Positions 1 to 6,064 of a DNA stretch of 8,897 bases are shown here, in pieces. The notes under the pieces were generated by a model. It had not been told where the DNA came from. It worked only from the letters and a program-made list of their open reading frames with translations, and did not search any database. The DNA is from Actinomycetota bacterium. GTDB lineage: Bacteria; Actinomycetota; Actinomycetes; JACCUZ01. Every line of letters starts with the position of its first letter. Position 1 is the first letter of the stretch. Both the position numbers and the translations under genes were made by a program. The DNA is taken from the NCBI GenBank assembly GCA_030841245.1, contig JAVEDG010000018.1, positions 1-8,897 on the forward strand, given 5' to 3'.

Positions 1-561
1 CGCACGCGCTGCCGCCACTTGGTCGGAGGTCGGCGGGTCGTCGCGCAGGTGCCGCTCGGTCATCCGCACGCAGCCGACGTCGACGGATCGAGCCGCCGTC
101 GGCTTGTCAGTGCCGAGCACGAACTCGGTCGAACCACCGCCGATGTCTACGACGAGGTACGGCGGGTCGATCTCACCGTGCGCGAGCTCACGGGTGGCCC
201 CGGCGAACGAGAGCTGCGCCTCAGTGTCTCCCGTGACCACTTCCGGGTCGACGCCCAGACGCTCGCGGACACCGGCGACGAAGTCGTCCCGGTTGTCCAC
301 GTCACGCGACGCGGACGTCGCGACGAAGCGGACGGCCTCTGCGCCGGTCGCTCGGACCACCTCGGCGTACTGCTCGCAGGCCACGAAGGTCCGGGCCAAC
401 GCTGCCGGCGCCAGCCGACCGGTGCGGTCGACGCCTTCGCCGAGCCGCACGATCTCCATCCGCCGCTCGATGTCGACGAGGGTCCCGCGGGCCGGGTCGA
501 CGTCCGCCACCAGCAGCCGGATGCTGTTGGTCCCGCAGTCGATCGCGGCGACCCGGGTCAC
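1..561 (-). CDS. Ppx/GppA family phosphatase (exopolyphosphatase or pppGpp phosphohydrolase), N-terminal part only
   Basis: This is the N-terminal 187 codons; the gene runs off the left edge. The family has an ASKHA (actin-like) fold and removes terminal phosphate from polyphosphate and/or pppGpp in the cytoplasm. The first phosphate-binding loop is visible near residues 5-17 (AAIDCGTNSIRLL). A central strand reads RFVATSASRD near residue 80, and the second glycine-rich loop reads VVDIGGGSTEFVLG near residues 136-149, followed by SVDVGCVRMTERHL. These are the standard Ppx/GppA signatures. I chose the GTG at 559-561 because it directly precedes the DCGTNS strand and forms a GTGA overlap with the stop of the upstream DUF501 gene, which implies translational coupling. 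No ribosome-binding site stands out. The family is certain, but Ppx and GppA activity cannot be told apart from this half. In mycobacteria the gene at this position is annotated as a Ppx homologue. Confidence 0.93.
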   Translation of the reverse strand, partial: MTRVAAIDCGTNSIRLLVADVDPARGTLVDIERRMEIVRLGEGVDRTGRLAPAALARTFVACEQYAEVVRATGAEAVRFVATSASRDVDNRDDFVAGVRERLGVDPEVVTGDTEAQLSFAGATRELAHGEIDPPYLVVDIGGGSTEFVLGTDKPTAARSVDVGCVRMTERHLRDDPPTSDQVAAARA

Positions 562-1091
562 GCCGGAGCCGCTGTCGGAGGGCCGACGCACGGACCGTTC
601 GCCCACCACGGCTCGAGCCGCTCGAGGGCTTCGTCCCCCAAGGGGTTGACCCCAGGACCCGCGGCCAGGCTGTGCGCCACCAGCGCGTGCAGGCACTTGA
701 CCCGGTCCGGCATGCCGCCCGCCGTGGTGCCACTGATCTCCGGGACCGGCTCGATCGCGTCGCGCGCAGCGAGGTAGGCCACGTGCGCGTGCCGGTAGGC
801 GTCATGAAGGTCACGGTCACGCTCGAGGTGCTCGCCCATCTCCGCCATCAGCCCGGACGCCTCCAGGGTGCCGATAGCGCTCGCGGCACGAGGACAGGTC
901 AGGTAGTAGAGCGTCGGGAACGGTGCGCCGTCGGGCAGCCGGGGTGCGGTCTCCACCACGTCAGGCAGGCCGCAGGCGCAGCGGTGCGCGACGGAGCGCA
1001 GGCCGCGCGGCGGCCGGTCGAGCTGAGCCGCCACAGCGGCAGCGTCGGCGTCGTCCAACACAGGCGGTGGGTCAGGCAGGAAGTCGGTCAT
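558..1091 (-). CDS. DUF501 domain-containing protein
   Basis: The product has 177 residues and belongs to DUF501, a family typically found in Actinobacteria between ftsB and ppx; its biochemical role is unknown to me. Visible features are a Cys-x-Cys-Gly element (C38, C40: HRCACGLPDV), TLYYLTCP with C66, and a C-terminal block GGMPDRVKCLHALVAHSLA followed by GPGVNPLGD (residues 125-153), which I take as the family hallmark. The clustered Cys and His residues (C38, C40, C66, C133, H135, H140) could form a metal or active site; that is inference. No signal peptide or membrane segment is seen, so it is probably cytoplasmic. I use the ATG at 1089-1091. An in-frame GTG lies one codon upstream (1092-1094) and cannot be excluded. 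No strong ribosome-binding site is seen. The gene sits 23 bp after ftsB and overlaps ppx by 4 bp, so it is an operon member. Confidence 0.9.
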   Translation of the reverse strand: MTDFLPDPPPVLDDADAAAVAAQLDRPPRGLRSVAHRCACGLPDVVETAPRLPDGAPFPTLYYLTCPRAASAIGTLEASGLMAEMGEHLERDRDLHDAYRHAHVAYLAARDAIEPVPEISGTTAGGMPDRVKCLHALVAHSLAAGPGVNPLGDEALERLEPWWANGPCVGPPTAAPA

Positions 1092-1114
1092 CACAGGAGT
1101 CCGTCCGCGGGCCC

Positions 1115-1522
1115 TCAGCGCCCGGCCACCTCGACCGAGTGCCAGAGATCGGTGAACCACGGCCGGCGGTCGTCGGTCTGCAGCTGCGGGTCCTGGCGCG
1201 CGTTCGGGTCCGACGAGTCGTGCGGCCCGAGCACGATGTAGGAGGTCTCCCCCGGCATCACGAAGTGCAGCCGTTCCCGGGCCTGCTCCTTGACGTACGC
1301 CGGGTCCTTCCACCGCGCGTTGGCCTTCTGCAGCGAGGTGACCCGCTGCTGCTGGGCGAGCACCTGTGCGCGGTAGTCGCCGATCTCGCCGCGCTGGGAC
1401 AGGTACTCGCGCAGCGGGTAGGCCAACGAGATCGCCAGCACGCACACCACGAGAGCCAGGATCGCCGCGCGACCGGTCAGACTGGTCCGGCGCGGCGTGG
1501 TCGCGGGCTCGTCTGCGCTCAT
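1115..1522 (-). CDS. FtsB/DivIC-type septum formation initiator protein
   Basis: This 135-residue bitopic membrane protein is of the FtsB/DivIC family. In other bacteria the family forms a complex with FtsL and FtsQ/DivIB and recruits or activates the septal peptidoglycan synthases. The order is a short basic cytoplasmic N-terminus (1-18), one transmembrane helix (about 17-36), a juxtamembrane coiled coil (about 38-70, LSQRGEIGDYRAQVLAQQQR onward), then the family motif WKDPAYVKEQARERLHFVMP (71-90), followed by GE. A polar tail rich in Asp, Gln and Trp ends the protein. The ATG overlaps the enolase stop as ATGA and has no visible ribosome-binding site, so translation is probably coupled to enolase. 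Location directly after eno is the usual actinobacterial arrangement (Rv1024 in M. tuberculosis). FtsB and DivIC are names for the same family here, so I give no symbol. Confidence 0.93.
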   Translation of the reverse strand: MSADEPATTPRRTSLTGRAAILALVVCVLAISLAYPLREYLSQRGEIGDYRAQVLAQQQRVTSLQKANARWKDPAYVKEQARERLHFVMPGETSYIVLGPHDSSDPNARQDPQLQTDDRRPWFTDLWHSVEVAGR

Positions 1523-2805
1523 CGACCGCGCGTGAACCGGGGGAAGGCCGCCCGTCCGGCGTACCGGGCGGCGTCATCGAGCTCCTCCTCGATGCGCAGG
1601 AGCTGGTTGTACTTCGCCACCCGTTCCGAGCGCGCCGGCGCACCGGTCTTGATCTGCCCGCAGTCGGTGGCCACCGCAAGGTCGGCGATCGTCGTGTCCT
1701 CGGTCTCGCCCGACCGGTGGCTCATCATGCAGCGGAAGCCGTTGCGGTGTGCCAACGAGACCGCGTCGAGCGTCTCGGTCAGGGACCCGATCTGGTTGAC
1801 CTTGACGAGCAGCGCGTTGGCGGAGCCGGCGTCGATGCCGCGCTGGATCCGCTCGGGGTTGGTGACGAAGAGGTCGTCGCCCACGATCTGCACCTGGTAG
1901 CCCAGCTGGCCGGTCAACGTCCCCCAGCCGTCCCAGTCGTCCTCGCTGAGCGGGTCCTCGAGGGAGACCAGCGGGTACGCCGACACGAGCTCGGCGTAGT
2001 AGGCGGTCATCTCCTCGGCGGACTTCTTGGCGCCCTCGAAGGTGTAGGTGCCCGCGTCGAAGAACTCGGTTGCCGCGGCGTCGAGGGCGAATGCGATGTC
2101 CTCGCCAGGGGTGAAGCCGGCTTGCTGGACGGCCTCGGTGATCAGGTCGAGCGCGTCGCGGTTGCTCGGCAGGTTCGGCGCGAAGCCACCCTCGTCACCG
2201 AGCCCCGTGGCCAGGCCGCGGCTCTTCAGCACCGACTTGAGCGCGTGGTAGACCTCGGTGCCCCAGCGCAGGGCCTCTCGGAACGTCGCCGCGCCGACGG
2301 GCGCGATCATGAACTCCTGGATGTCGACGTCGCTGTCGGCGTGTGCGCCGCCGTTGAGGATGTTCATCATCGGGACGGGCAGCAGGTGCGCGTTGGGGCC
2401 TCCGACGTAGCGGAACAGAGGCAGCTCGGCCGACTCCGCGGCGGCCTTTGCGACCGCGAGCGAGACGCCGAGCAGGGCGTTGGCGCCGAGGCGCGCCTTG
2501 TTGGGCGTGCCGTCCAGGTCGATGAGCTCCTGGTCGATGAGCCGCTGCTCGCTGGCCTCGTAGCCCAGCAGCCGCGGTCCGATCTCGTCGAGCACCGCGA
2601 GGACGGCGTTCTCGACGCCCTTGCCCTGGTAACGGTTCTTGACCCCGTCTCGCAGCTCGACCGCCTCGAACGCCCCGGTGCTCGCACCGCTGGGGACGGC
2701 GGCCCGGGCGATCGTGCCGTCGTCGAGCGCGACCTCGACCTCGACCGTGGGGTTGCCGCGCGAGTCGAGGATCTCGCGGGCGCCGACGGCGTCGATGCTC
2801 GCCAC
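1519..2805 (-). CDS. eno: Enolase (phosphopyruvate hydratase)
   Basis: The 428-residue length is normal for bacterial enolase, which interconverts 2-phosphoglycerate and phosphoenolpyruvate in glycolysis and gluconeogenesis in the cytoplasm. The N-terminal AREILDSRGNPTVEVEV and the mobile loop SGAST (39-43) are intact. The second-sphere residues are NGGAH (H155) and E164. GDEGGFAP (203-210) holds the catalytic acid E205. The metal ligands are D242 (ALDAAATEF), E283 (SLEDP) and D310 (VGDD). The catalytic base is K335 in the signature LLVKVNQIGSLTE. SHRSGETED (H363, R364, S365) and K386 (GQIKTGAP) complete the active site, so the enzyme should be active. The start is GTG at 2803-2805, preceded by AAGGAGA with about 7 nt spacing. 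It is the first gene of the eno-ftsB-DUF501-ppx run and overlaps ftsB by 4 bp. Confidence 0.99.
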   Translation of the reverse strand: MASIDAVGAREILDSRGNPTVEVEVALDDGTIARAAVPSGASTGAFEAVELRDGVKNRYQGKGVENAVLAVLDEIGPRLLGYEASEQRLIDQELIDLDGTPNKARLGANALLGVSLAVAKAAAESAELPLFRYVGGPNAHLLPVPMMNILNGGAHADSDVDIQEFMIAPVGAATFREALRWGTEVYHALKSVLKSRGLATGLGDEGGFAPNLPSNRDALDLITEAVQQAGFTPGEDIAFALDAAATEFFDAGTYTFEGAKKSAEEMTAYYAELVSAYPLVSLEDPLSEDDWDGWGTLTGQLGYQVQIVGDDLFVTNPERIQRGIDAGSANALLVKVNQIGSLTETLDAVSLAHRNGFRCMMSHRSGETEDTTIADLAVATDCGQIKTGAPARSERVAKYNQLLRIEEELDDAARYAGRAAFPRFTRGR

Positions 2806-2865
2806 GTGGTGTCTCCTTCACTGCACAGGTCCCGTACGGCGTGGCGAAGCGCCCGCCGTGCGGCC

Positions 2866-2871
2866 AGGCTA
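2866..2871 (-). promoter_or_regulatory. Putative -10 element of the enolase operon promoter
   Basis: On the minus strand this hexamer reads TAGCCT, a good fit to the TANNNT actinobacterial -10 consensus. It would place the transcription start near 2859 and give a leader of about 55 nt ending in the AAGGAGA ribosome-binding site of eno. No convincing -35 element is seen at 16-18 bp spacing. The element lies in a 13-bp string, CGCCGGTAGCCTG, repeated exactly in front of the DUF885 gene at 6052-6064, which raises the likelihood that both are promoters. Confidence 0.45.
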
Positions 2872-3046
2872 CCGGCGGTCCCCTCCGGGGCCTGGTTCCG
2901 CCACCCGAGCGGGATGGCGGTGCCGCCCCGGCCCCGGTGACCGAGCAGCTGCGCGCGGCCTACGCCGAGCTCACCGCCACGACGGGCACCTTCGTTGTTG
3001 GCTGAGCACCGCGAGAAAGTCAGCAGACCGTCGCGCGTCGCTCGGG

Positions 3047-3052
3047 TAACCT
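3047..3052 (+). promoter_or_regulatory. Putative -10 element placed for a leaderless transcript starting at 3059
   Basis: The hexamer TAACCT lies exactly 6 nt before an ATG (3059-3061). In actinobacteria this spacing (TANNNT, then 6-7 nt, then ATG or GTG) is the classic layout of a leaderless mRNA, where transcription and translation start at the same base. No clear -35 hexamer is present. It would drive the small leader ORF and, 168 nt downstream, the AlaRS-like gene. Confidence 0.4.
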
Positions 3053-3058
3053 GGACGT

Positions 3059-3124
3059 ATGAGGTCCAGGCGCGTCCGCACCGCCGCCGGTCGAGCTGCC
3101 AGCTCACCGGCCGCCCCCGCCTGA
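3059..3124 (+). CDS. Possible alanine-rich leader peptide (21 codons) upstream of the AlaRS-like gene
   Basis: This small ORF begins at ATG 3059 and stops at TGA 3122-3124. It starts RSRRVRTAAGRAA after the Met and ends SSPAAPA. Seven of 21 residues are alanine (positions 9, 10, 13, 14, 18, 19, 21), in three adjacent pairs plus one, encoded by GCC or GCT. It lies directly in front of a gene related to alanyl-tRNA synthetase, follows a -10 element at leaderless spacing, and its second half coincides with a hairpin. Together these features look like a ribosome-mediated attenuator that senses alanyl-tRNA. The caution is that GC-rich non-coding DNA is naturally rich in Ala, Arg and Pro codons, so this may be chance. 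No function beyond regulation is suggested. Confidence 0.35.
   Translation: MRSRRVRTAAGRAASSPAAPA
3087..3110 (+). promoter_or_regulatory. Hairpin 1 of the AlaRS-like leader
   Basis: CCGGT (3087-3091) pairs with ACCGG (3106-3110), and GAGCT (3093-3097) pairs with AGCTC (3101-3105). There is one bulged C at 3092 and a 3-nt loop GCC, so 10 bp are formed in total. It lies inside the putative leader ORF, so a translating ribosome would melt it. It could act as the pause or anti-antiterminator hairpin of an attenuator, or be an incidental palindrome or operator. Confidence 0.45.
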
Positions 3125-3137
3125 CCATCCACACCCA

Positions 3138-3165
3138 CCGGCGACCGGGACTCTCCCGTCGCCGG
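3138..3165 (+). terminator. Hairpin 2 of the AlaRS-like leader (terminator-like stem without a U-tract)
   Basis: CCGGCGAC (3138-3145) pairs with GTCGCCGG (3158-3165), and GGGA (3147-3150) pairs with TCCC (3154-3157). There is a single bulged C at 3146 and a CTC loop, giving 12 bp, almost all G-C. It begins 14 nt after the stop of the putative leader peptide and lies about 60 nt before the AlaRS-like ATG. No U-run follows, so calling it an intrinsic terminator is uncertain; stems without U-tracts have been proposed as terminators in actinobacteria. It does not cover the ribosome-binding site at 3217-3220. Confidence 0.4.
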
Positions 3166-3226
3166 CCGACTTCCCGTCGTACGTCGTAGGCCCGTCCCGT
3201 CCGCCATCAGCGAGACGGAGCCCACC

Positions 3227-4441
3227 ATGCACAGCTACGACGTGATCGAGACGTTCCGCAACTTCTACCGCGACCGTGGCCACCGCCCGGTCCCGGACGG
3301 CACGCTGCTGCGGCCCCCTGGGGACCCGGTGCTCTTCACGACGTCGGGGATGCATCCCTTGACGCCCTACCTCGAAGGGCGTCGACATCCGCTCGGGCGG
3401 CGGCTGGTCAACGTCCAGCGCTGCCTGCGTACGACCGATCTCGACGAGGTCGGCGACCCGTGGCACCTGACGGTGTTCCAGATGCTCGGCTCCTGGTCGC
3501 TCGGCGACTACGACGGGTCGCAGAGCCTGCGCTGGGGCTACCAGCTGCTGCGCGACGAATTCGGCGTGGACGTGTCGCGGCTGCACGTCACGGTGTTCGG
3601 CGGTGACGACCAGGTCGGCCCGGACCGCGAGTCCTGGCAGACCTGGACCGAGCTCGGCCTCCCGGTCGAGCCGACGCCGGAGGACAACTGGTGGTCCAAC
3701 GGCCCGACCGGCCCGTGCGGGCCTGACTCGGAGCTCTTCTACTGGACCGGTGACGGGCCACCGACGGGCACGCCGAGCACTGACTCGCGATGGGTGGAGA
3801 TCTGGAACCACGTGATGATGCGCTACCGGCGCCTCGACGACGGCAGCCTGATGCCGCTGTCGTCGCCGAGCGTCGACACCGGCATGGGGCTGGAGCGGCT
3901 GCTGACCGTGCTGCAGCAGACCGGCTCCGTGTTCGACTGCGACGTCTTCGACGGCTGGGTCGAGGAGGTCGACCGGCTCTGGCGGTTGAGTGATCGGGAC
4001 CGGCGGGTCGTGATCGACCACCTGCGCTCGTGCGTGGTCGTGCTGGGCGACGGGGTCCGGCCGTCCAGCTCCCGGCAGGGCTACGTGCTGCGGCGGCTGG
4101 TCCGGCGGGTCCTGACCACGCTGTGGCGTGACGACCGGTCACGTCGCCTGGGCGACCTCCCGCCGGACCCGGTCGAGGAGACCTCCCGCCGCTTCGGGCA
4201 GCCCGACGAGCCGCAGCGACTGCTCTCGCTGCTCGACGAGGAGGAGCGGCGGTTCCGCGGCGTCCTCGACCGCGGCCAGGTCCTTCTCTCCCGGCGAGGC
4301 AGCGGGCCGGTGGTCGAGGGCGAGTACCGCTACTGGCACGAGACCCACGGGCTGCCGCGTGAGCTGGTCGACCTCGTCCTCGGGGAACGGCTCGGCGGCT
4401 CACAGGTGCAGCAGGGTCCGCAGGTGTCGGGGAGCCGGTGA
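3227..4441 (+). CDS. Free-standing alanyl-tRNA-synthetase-like catalytic protein
   Basis: The 404 residues resemble the N-terminal half of alanyl-tRNA synthetase (full length about 875-890). The class II core is recognisable: LFTTSGM (36-42), QRCLRTTDLDEVG (64-76), motif 2-like TVFQMLGSWSLGDY (82-95), GPTGPCGPDSELFY (159-172), EIWNHVMMRY (191-200) and motif 3 SVDTGMGLERL (215-225). The helical tRNA-recognition segment follows: VVIDHLRS (261-268) and SRQGYVLRRLVRRVL (282-296). YWHETHGLPREL (369-380) matches the usual LYDTYGFPLEL. The protein ends about 24 residues later. The editing domain and C-terminal C-Ala domain are absent. R68, N194 and D217 match canonical ATP and alanine ligands (E. 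coli R69, N212, D235), so adenylate formation is plausible. Differences include loss of the GGKHN insertion and Cys to Asp in GPCGPCSE. The ATG follows GGAG with 6 nt spacing. The cellular substrate is unknown; an extra charging enzyme or an aminoacyl donor for a non-ribosomal acceptor are both possible. Confidence 0.88.
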   Translation: MHSYDVIETFRNFYRDRGHRPVPDGTLLRPPGDPVLFTTSGMHPLTPYLEGRRHPLGRRLVNVQRCLRTTDLDEVGDPWHLTVFQMLGSWSLGDYDGSQSLRWGYQLLRDEFGVDVSRLHVTVFGGDDQVGPDRESWQTWTELGLPVEPTPEDNWWSNGPTGPCGPDSELFYWTGDGPPTGTPSTDSRWVEIWNHVMMRYRRLDDGSLMPLSSPSVDTGMGLERLLTVLQQTGSVFDCDVFDGWVEEVDRLWRLSDRDRRVVIDHLRSCVVVLGDGVRPSSSRQGYVLRRLVRRVLTTLWRDDRSRRLGDLPPDPVEETSRRFGQPDEPQRLLSLLDEEERRFRGVLDRGQVLLSRRGSGPVVEGEYRYWHETHGLPRELVDLVLGERLGGSQVQQGPQVSGSR

Positions 4442-6046
4442 GCCGAAGGACAGCATGGCGTCGTGGCGCGCCCGCTCGTCCAGCTCGGGACGGGCAGCCG
4501 CCAGGTCGCGGGCGATGCCCGACACCTCGAGGTGACCGACGTAGTACGTCGAGAGCTGGGTGCTGGTCAGCAGCGCGCGCCGCCACTTGCCGGCCGCCTC
4601 GCCGTCCTCCTGGTGCCCGCGTTCGGTCATCAACATCATCGCCTCGGCCTCGGTCATGCCGTGCGCGTGCACTCGCGCGTCGAGGATCGCGTTGATGGTG
4701 CTGCGCAGCGCCATCTTGAGCTGCTGCATCCGCAGTGCCTCGAGCTGACCCTCGTCGGCGCGGTAGCCATGCTCGACCATCAGCGCCTCGGCGTGGACCG
4801 CCCAGCCCTCGACGAACGTCCCGCTCCACAGTGCCTTGCGCACCGGCACCGCCGCCTCGAACCGCGCGGAGTGCGCCAGCTGGAGGACGTGCCCCGGCAT
4901 CGCCTCGTGCACGGTGAGGTTGTGCAGCATATGGGCGTTGTACTCACGGTAGAACGAGTCGACCCGGTCCTTCGGCCAGTCCTCGGGAGTCGGCGAGACG
5001 GCGAAGAACGTCGGCAGCGACGCCGACTCCAGCGGACCGGGCGGGTCGCAGTAGGCGACGGCGACGCCGCGGTGGATCTCCGGCATCAGGATGATCTCGA
5101 CCGGGTCGTCGGGCACGGTCACCAGGTGCGTGGACCGCACGAAGTCCGTCGTCTCGGCCAGGGCCTGCTCACATCGGCCGACGATGGTGGTGTTGTCGAC
5201 GTGTCCCTCGGCCGCGAGCCGGTCGAGCACCCGGCGTACCTGCCCGTGGCGGTCACCCTGCGGGTCGAGCCGCGCCGCCGCGACCGCCAGCTCGTCCTCG
5301 ATGGTCGCCAGGTCGGACTCCGCGCGCGACAGCACGGTGTCGGAGTCACTGTCGGTGTCGAGGGTGAGCGCGAGCTTGCGCGCGAAGGCCTGCGCGCCGA
5401 TCCGCGGATTGCGGTTCGCGTCGTCCAGCCGGCCGCGCAGCCAGGCGATGTGCTCGTCGAGGGCGGTCACGGCGGCGTCCCGCGCGGGCTCGACCTCGCG
5501 ACGGCCGGCCGGGTGCTCGCCGAGTGCGCGCTCCAGCTCGGTCGCCAGCAGGGTGCGCGTGCCGGTGAACTGGCCGATGGCGGTCTCGACGTGGACGCGC
5601 GGCATGTCGGTCAGAGTGCGCCGGGCGGTCTCCAGCACCTGCGGTACGGCGGCGAGCCGACTCGCTGCGGAGCGGAGCCGGTCACCGAGCGGCGCGAAGT
5701 CGCGCGCGAGCAACAGGTAGACGGCGGTGCCCGGATTCCATGCCAGCGGGTCCCACTCGTGCTCCCGGAGTGTGGTGAGCTCGTGCTCCCGGGAGTCCAG
5801 GCGGTTGCGCAGGATGGCGGCATCAACGGCATCGTCGAGCGAGAGGTCGCCGTCGAGCTCGGACAGATCCCCGCGTCGCCGACGCAGCCAGGCCAGCTCG
5901 TCGGCCACGCCTTCCGGCGACAGGTCTGCGAGGCGGTCGTCGTGGCGGTGGTCGCCGAGAGCGGTCGCGGCGTCCGGGTGGTGGGCGAGCAGCTCGTCGA
6001 GGCACGACGCCAGCGTTTGCTCGACCTCAGCGGCGGCGCTGGACAC
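4400..6046 (-). CDS. DUF885 family protein (predicted zinc-dependent peptidase-like)
   Basis: The 548-residue length is about normal for DUF885. The C-terminal half has a gluzincin-like site: HEAMPGH (H380, E381, H386) for zinc binding and catalysis, then FVEGWAVHAE (411-420) with the likely third ligand E414, then ILDARVHAHG with D457 and H460, and STQLSTYYVG (495-504). The N-terminal half (1-320) is helical and charged. No signal peptide or lipobox is seen, so I infer a cytoplasmic enzyme, whereas many DUF885 proteins in other bacteria are exported. The start is GTG at 6044-6046, preceded not by a ribosome-binding site but by TAGCCT at leaderless spacing. The gene follows the membrane-protein gene by 18 bp on the same strand and its last 42 bp overlap the convergent AlaRS-like gene. 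Substrate unknown; a peptidase role is family-based inference. Confidence 0.93.
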   Translation of the reverse strand: MSSAAAEVEQTLASCLDELLAHHPDAATALGDHRHDDRLADLSPEGVADELAWLRRRRGDLSELDGDLSLDDAVDAAILRNRLDSREHELTTLREHEWDPLAWNPGTAVYLLLARDFAPLGDRLRSAASRLAAVPQVLETARRTLTDMPRVHVETAIGQFTGTRTLLATELERALGEHPAGRREVEPARDAAVTALDEHIAWLRGRLDDANRNPRIGAQAFARKLALTLDTDSDSDTVLSRAESDLATIEDELAVAAARLDPQGDRHGQVRRVLDRLAAEGHVDNTTIVGRCEQALAETTDFVRSTHLVTVPDDPVEIILMPEIHRGVAVAYCDPPGPLESASLPTFFAVSPTPEDWPKDRVDSFYREYNAHMLHNLTVHEAMPGHVLQLAHSARFEAAVPVRKALWSGTFVEGWAVHAEALMVEHGYRADEGQLEALRMQQLKMALRSTINAILDARVHAHGMTEAEAMMLMTERGHQEDGEAAGKWRRALLTSTQLSTYYVGHLEVSGIARDLAAARPELDERARHDAMLSFGSPAPRHLRTLLHL

Positions 6047-6052
6047 CGCTGC

Positions 6053-6058
6053 AGGCTA
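6053..6058 (-). promoter_or_regulatory. Putative -10 element for leaderless DUF885 transcript
   Basis: On the minus strand TAGCCT lies 6 nt before the GTG start at 6046, so transcription would begin at or next to the start codon. There is no purine-rich ribosome-binding site in this 18-bp gap, which fits leaderless translation. The surrounding 13 bp, CGCCGGTAGCCTG, are identical to the sequence around the putative eno -10. No clear -35 is seen. Read-through from the upstream membrane-protein gene is also possible. Confidence 0.5.
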
Positions 6059-6064
6059 CCGGCG

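Larger units (their letters stand above)
2806..3226. other. 421-bp divergent intergenic region between eno and the AlaRS-like gene
   Basis: No gene of normal size is convincing here; the open frames on both strands are Arg/Pro-rich and resemble nothing. What can be supported is an enolase ribosome-binding site (about 2812-2818) and a putative -10 on the minus strand. On the plus strand there is a putative -10 (3047-3052), a possible 21-codon leader ORF (3059-3124), two near-perfect hairpins (3087-3110 and 3138-3165) and the ribosome-binding site GGAG (3217-3220) of the AlaRS-like gene. The stretch of about 2880-3040 holds nothing I can identify. Confidence 0.7.

Noticed and set aside
1366..2940. 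524-codon plus-strand open frame opposite eno
   Set aside because: It is a shadow of enolase, whose catalytic residues are all present on the minus strand.
2937..3005. 22-codon ORF starting GTG and ending GTFVVG
   Set aside because: It has no ribosome-binding site, no promoter and no recognisable motif. It might be a gene remnant but cannot be supported.
3003..3025. T-box-like core (GAGCACCGCGAG) upstream of the AlaRS-like gene
   Set aside because: The tRNA-acceptor-binding bulge should read UGGN before ACC; here it is GAGC, and no specifier stem or AG-bulge is visible. It also lies upstream of the likely transcription start at 3059.
2971..3228. 85-codon minus-strand frame in the intergenic region
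   Set aside because: It has no ribosome-binding site and no motif, its composition is Arg/Ala-rich, and it contradicts the leader features on the plus strand.
4128..4535. Possible frameshift hiding the rest of an AlaRS gene
   Set aside because: The alternative frame after 4128 shows no AlaRS editing-domain motifs (HxxxH) or C-Ala features, and the DUF885 gene fully occupies the DNA downstream.
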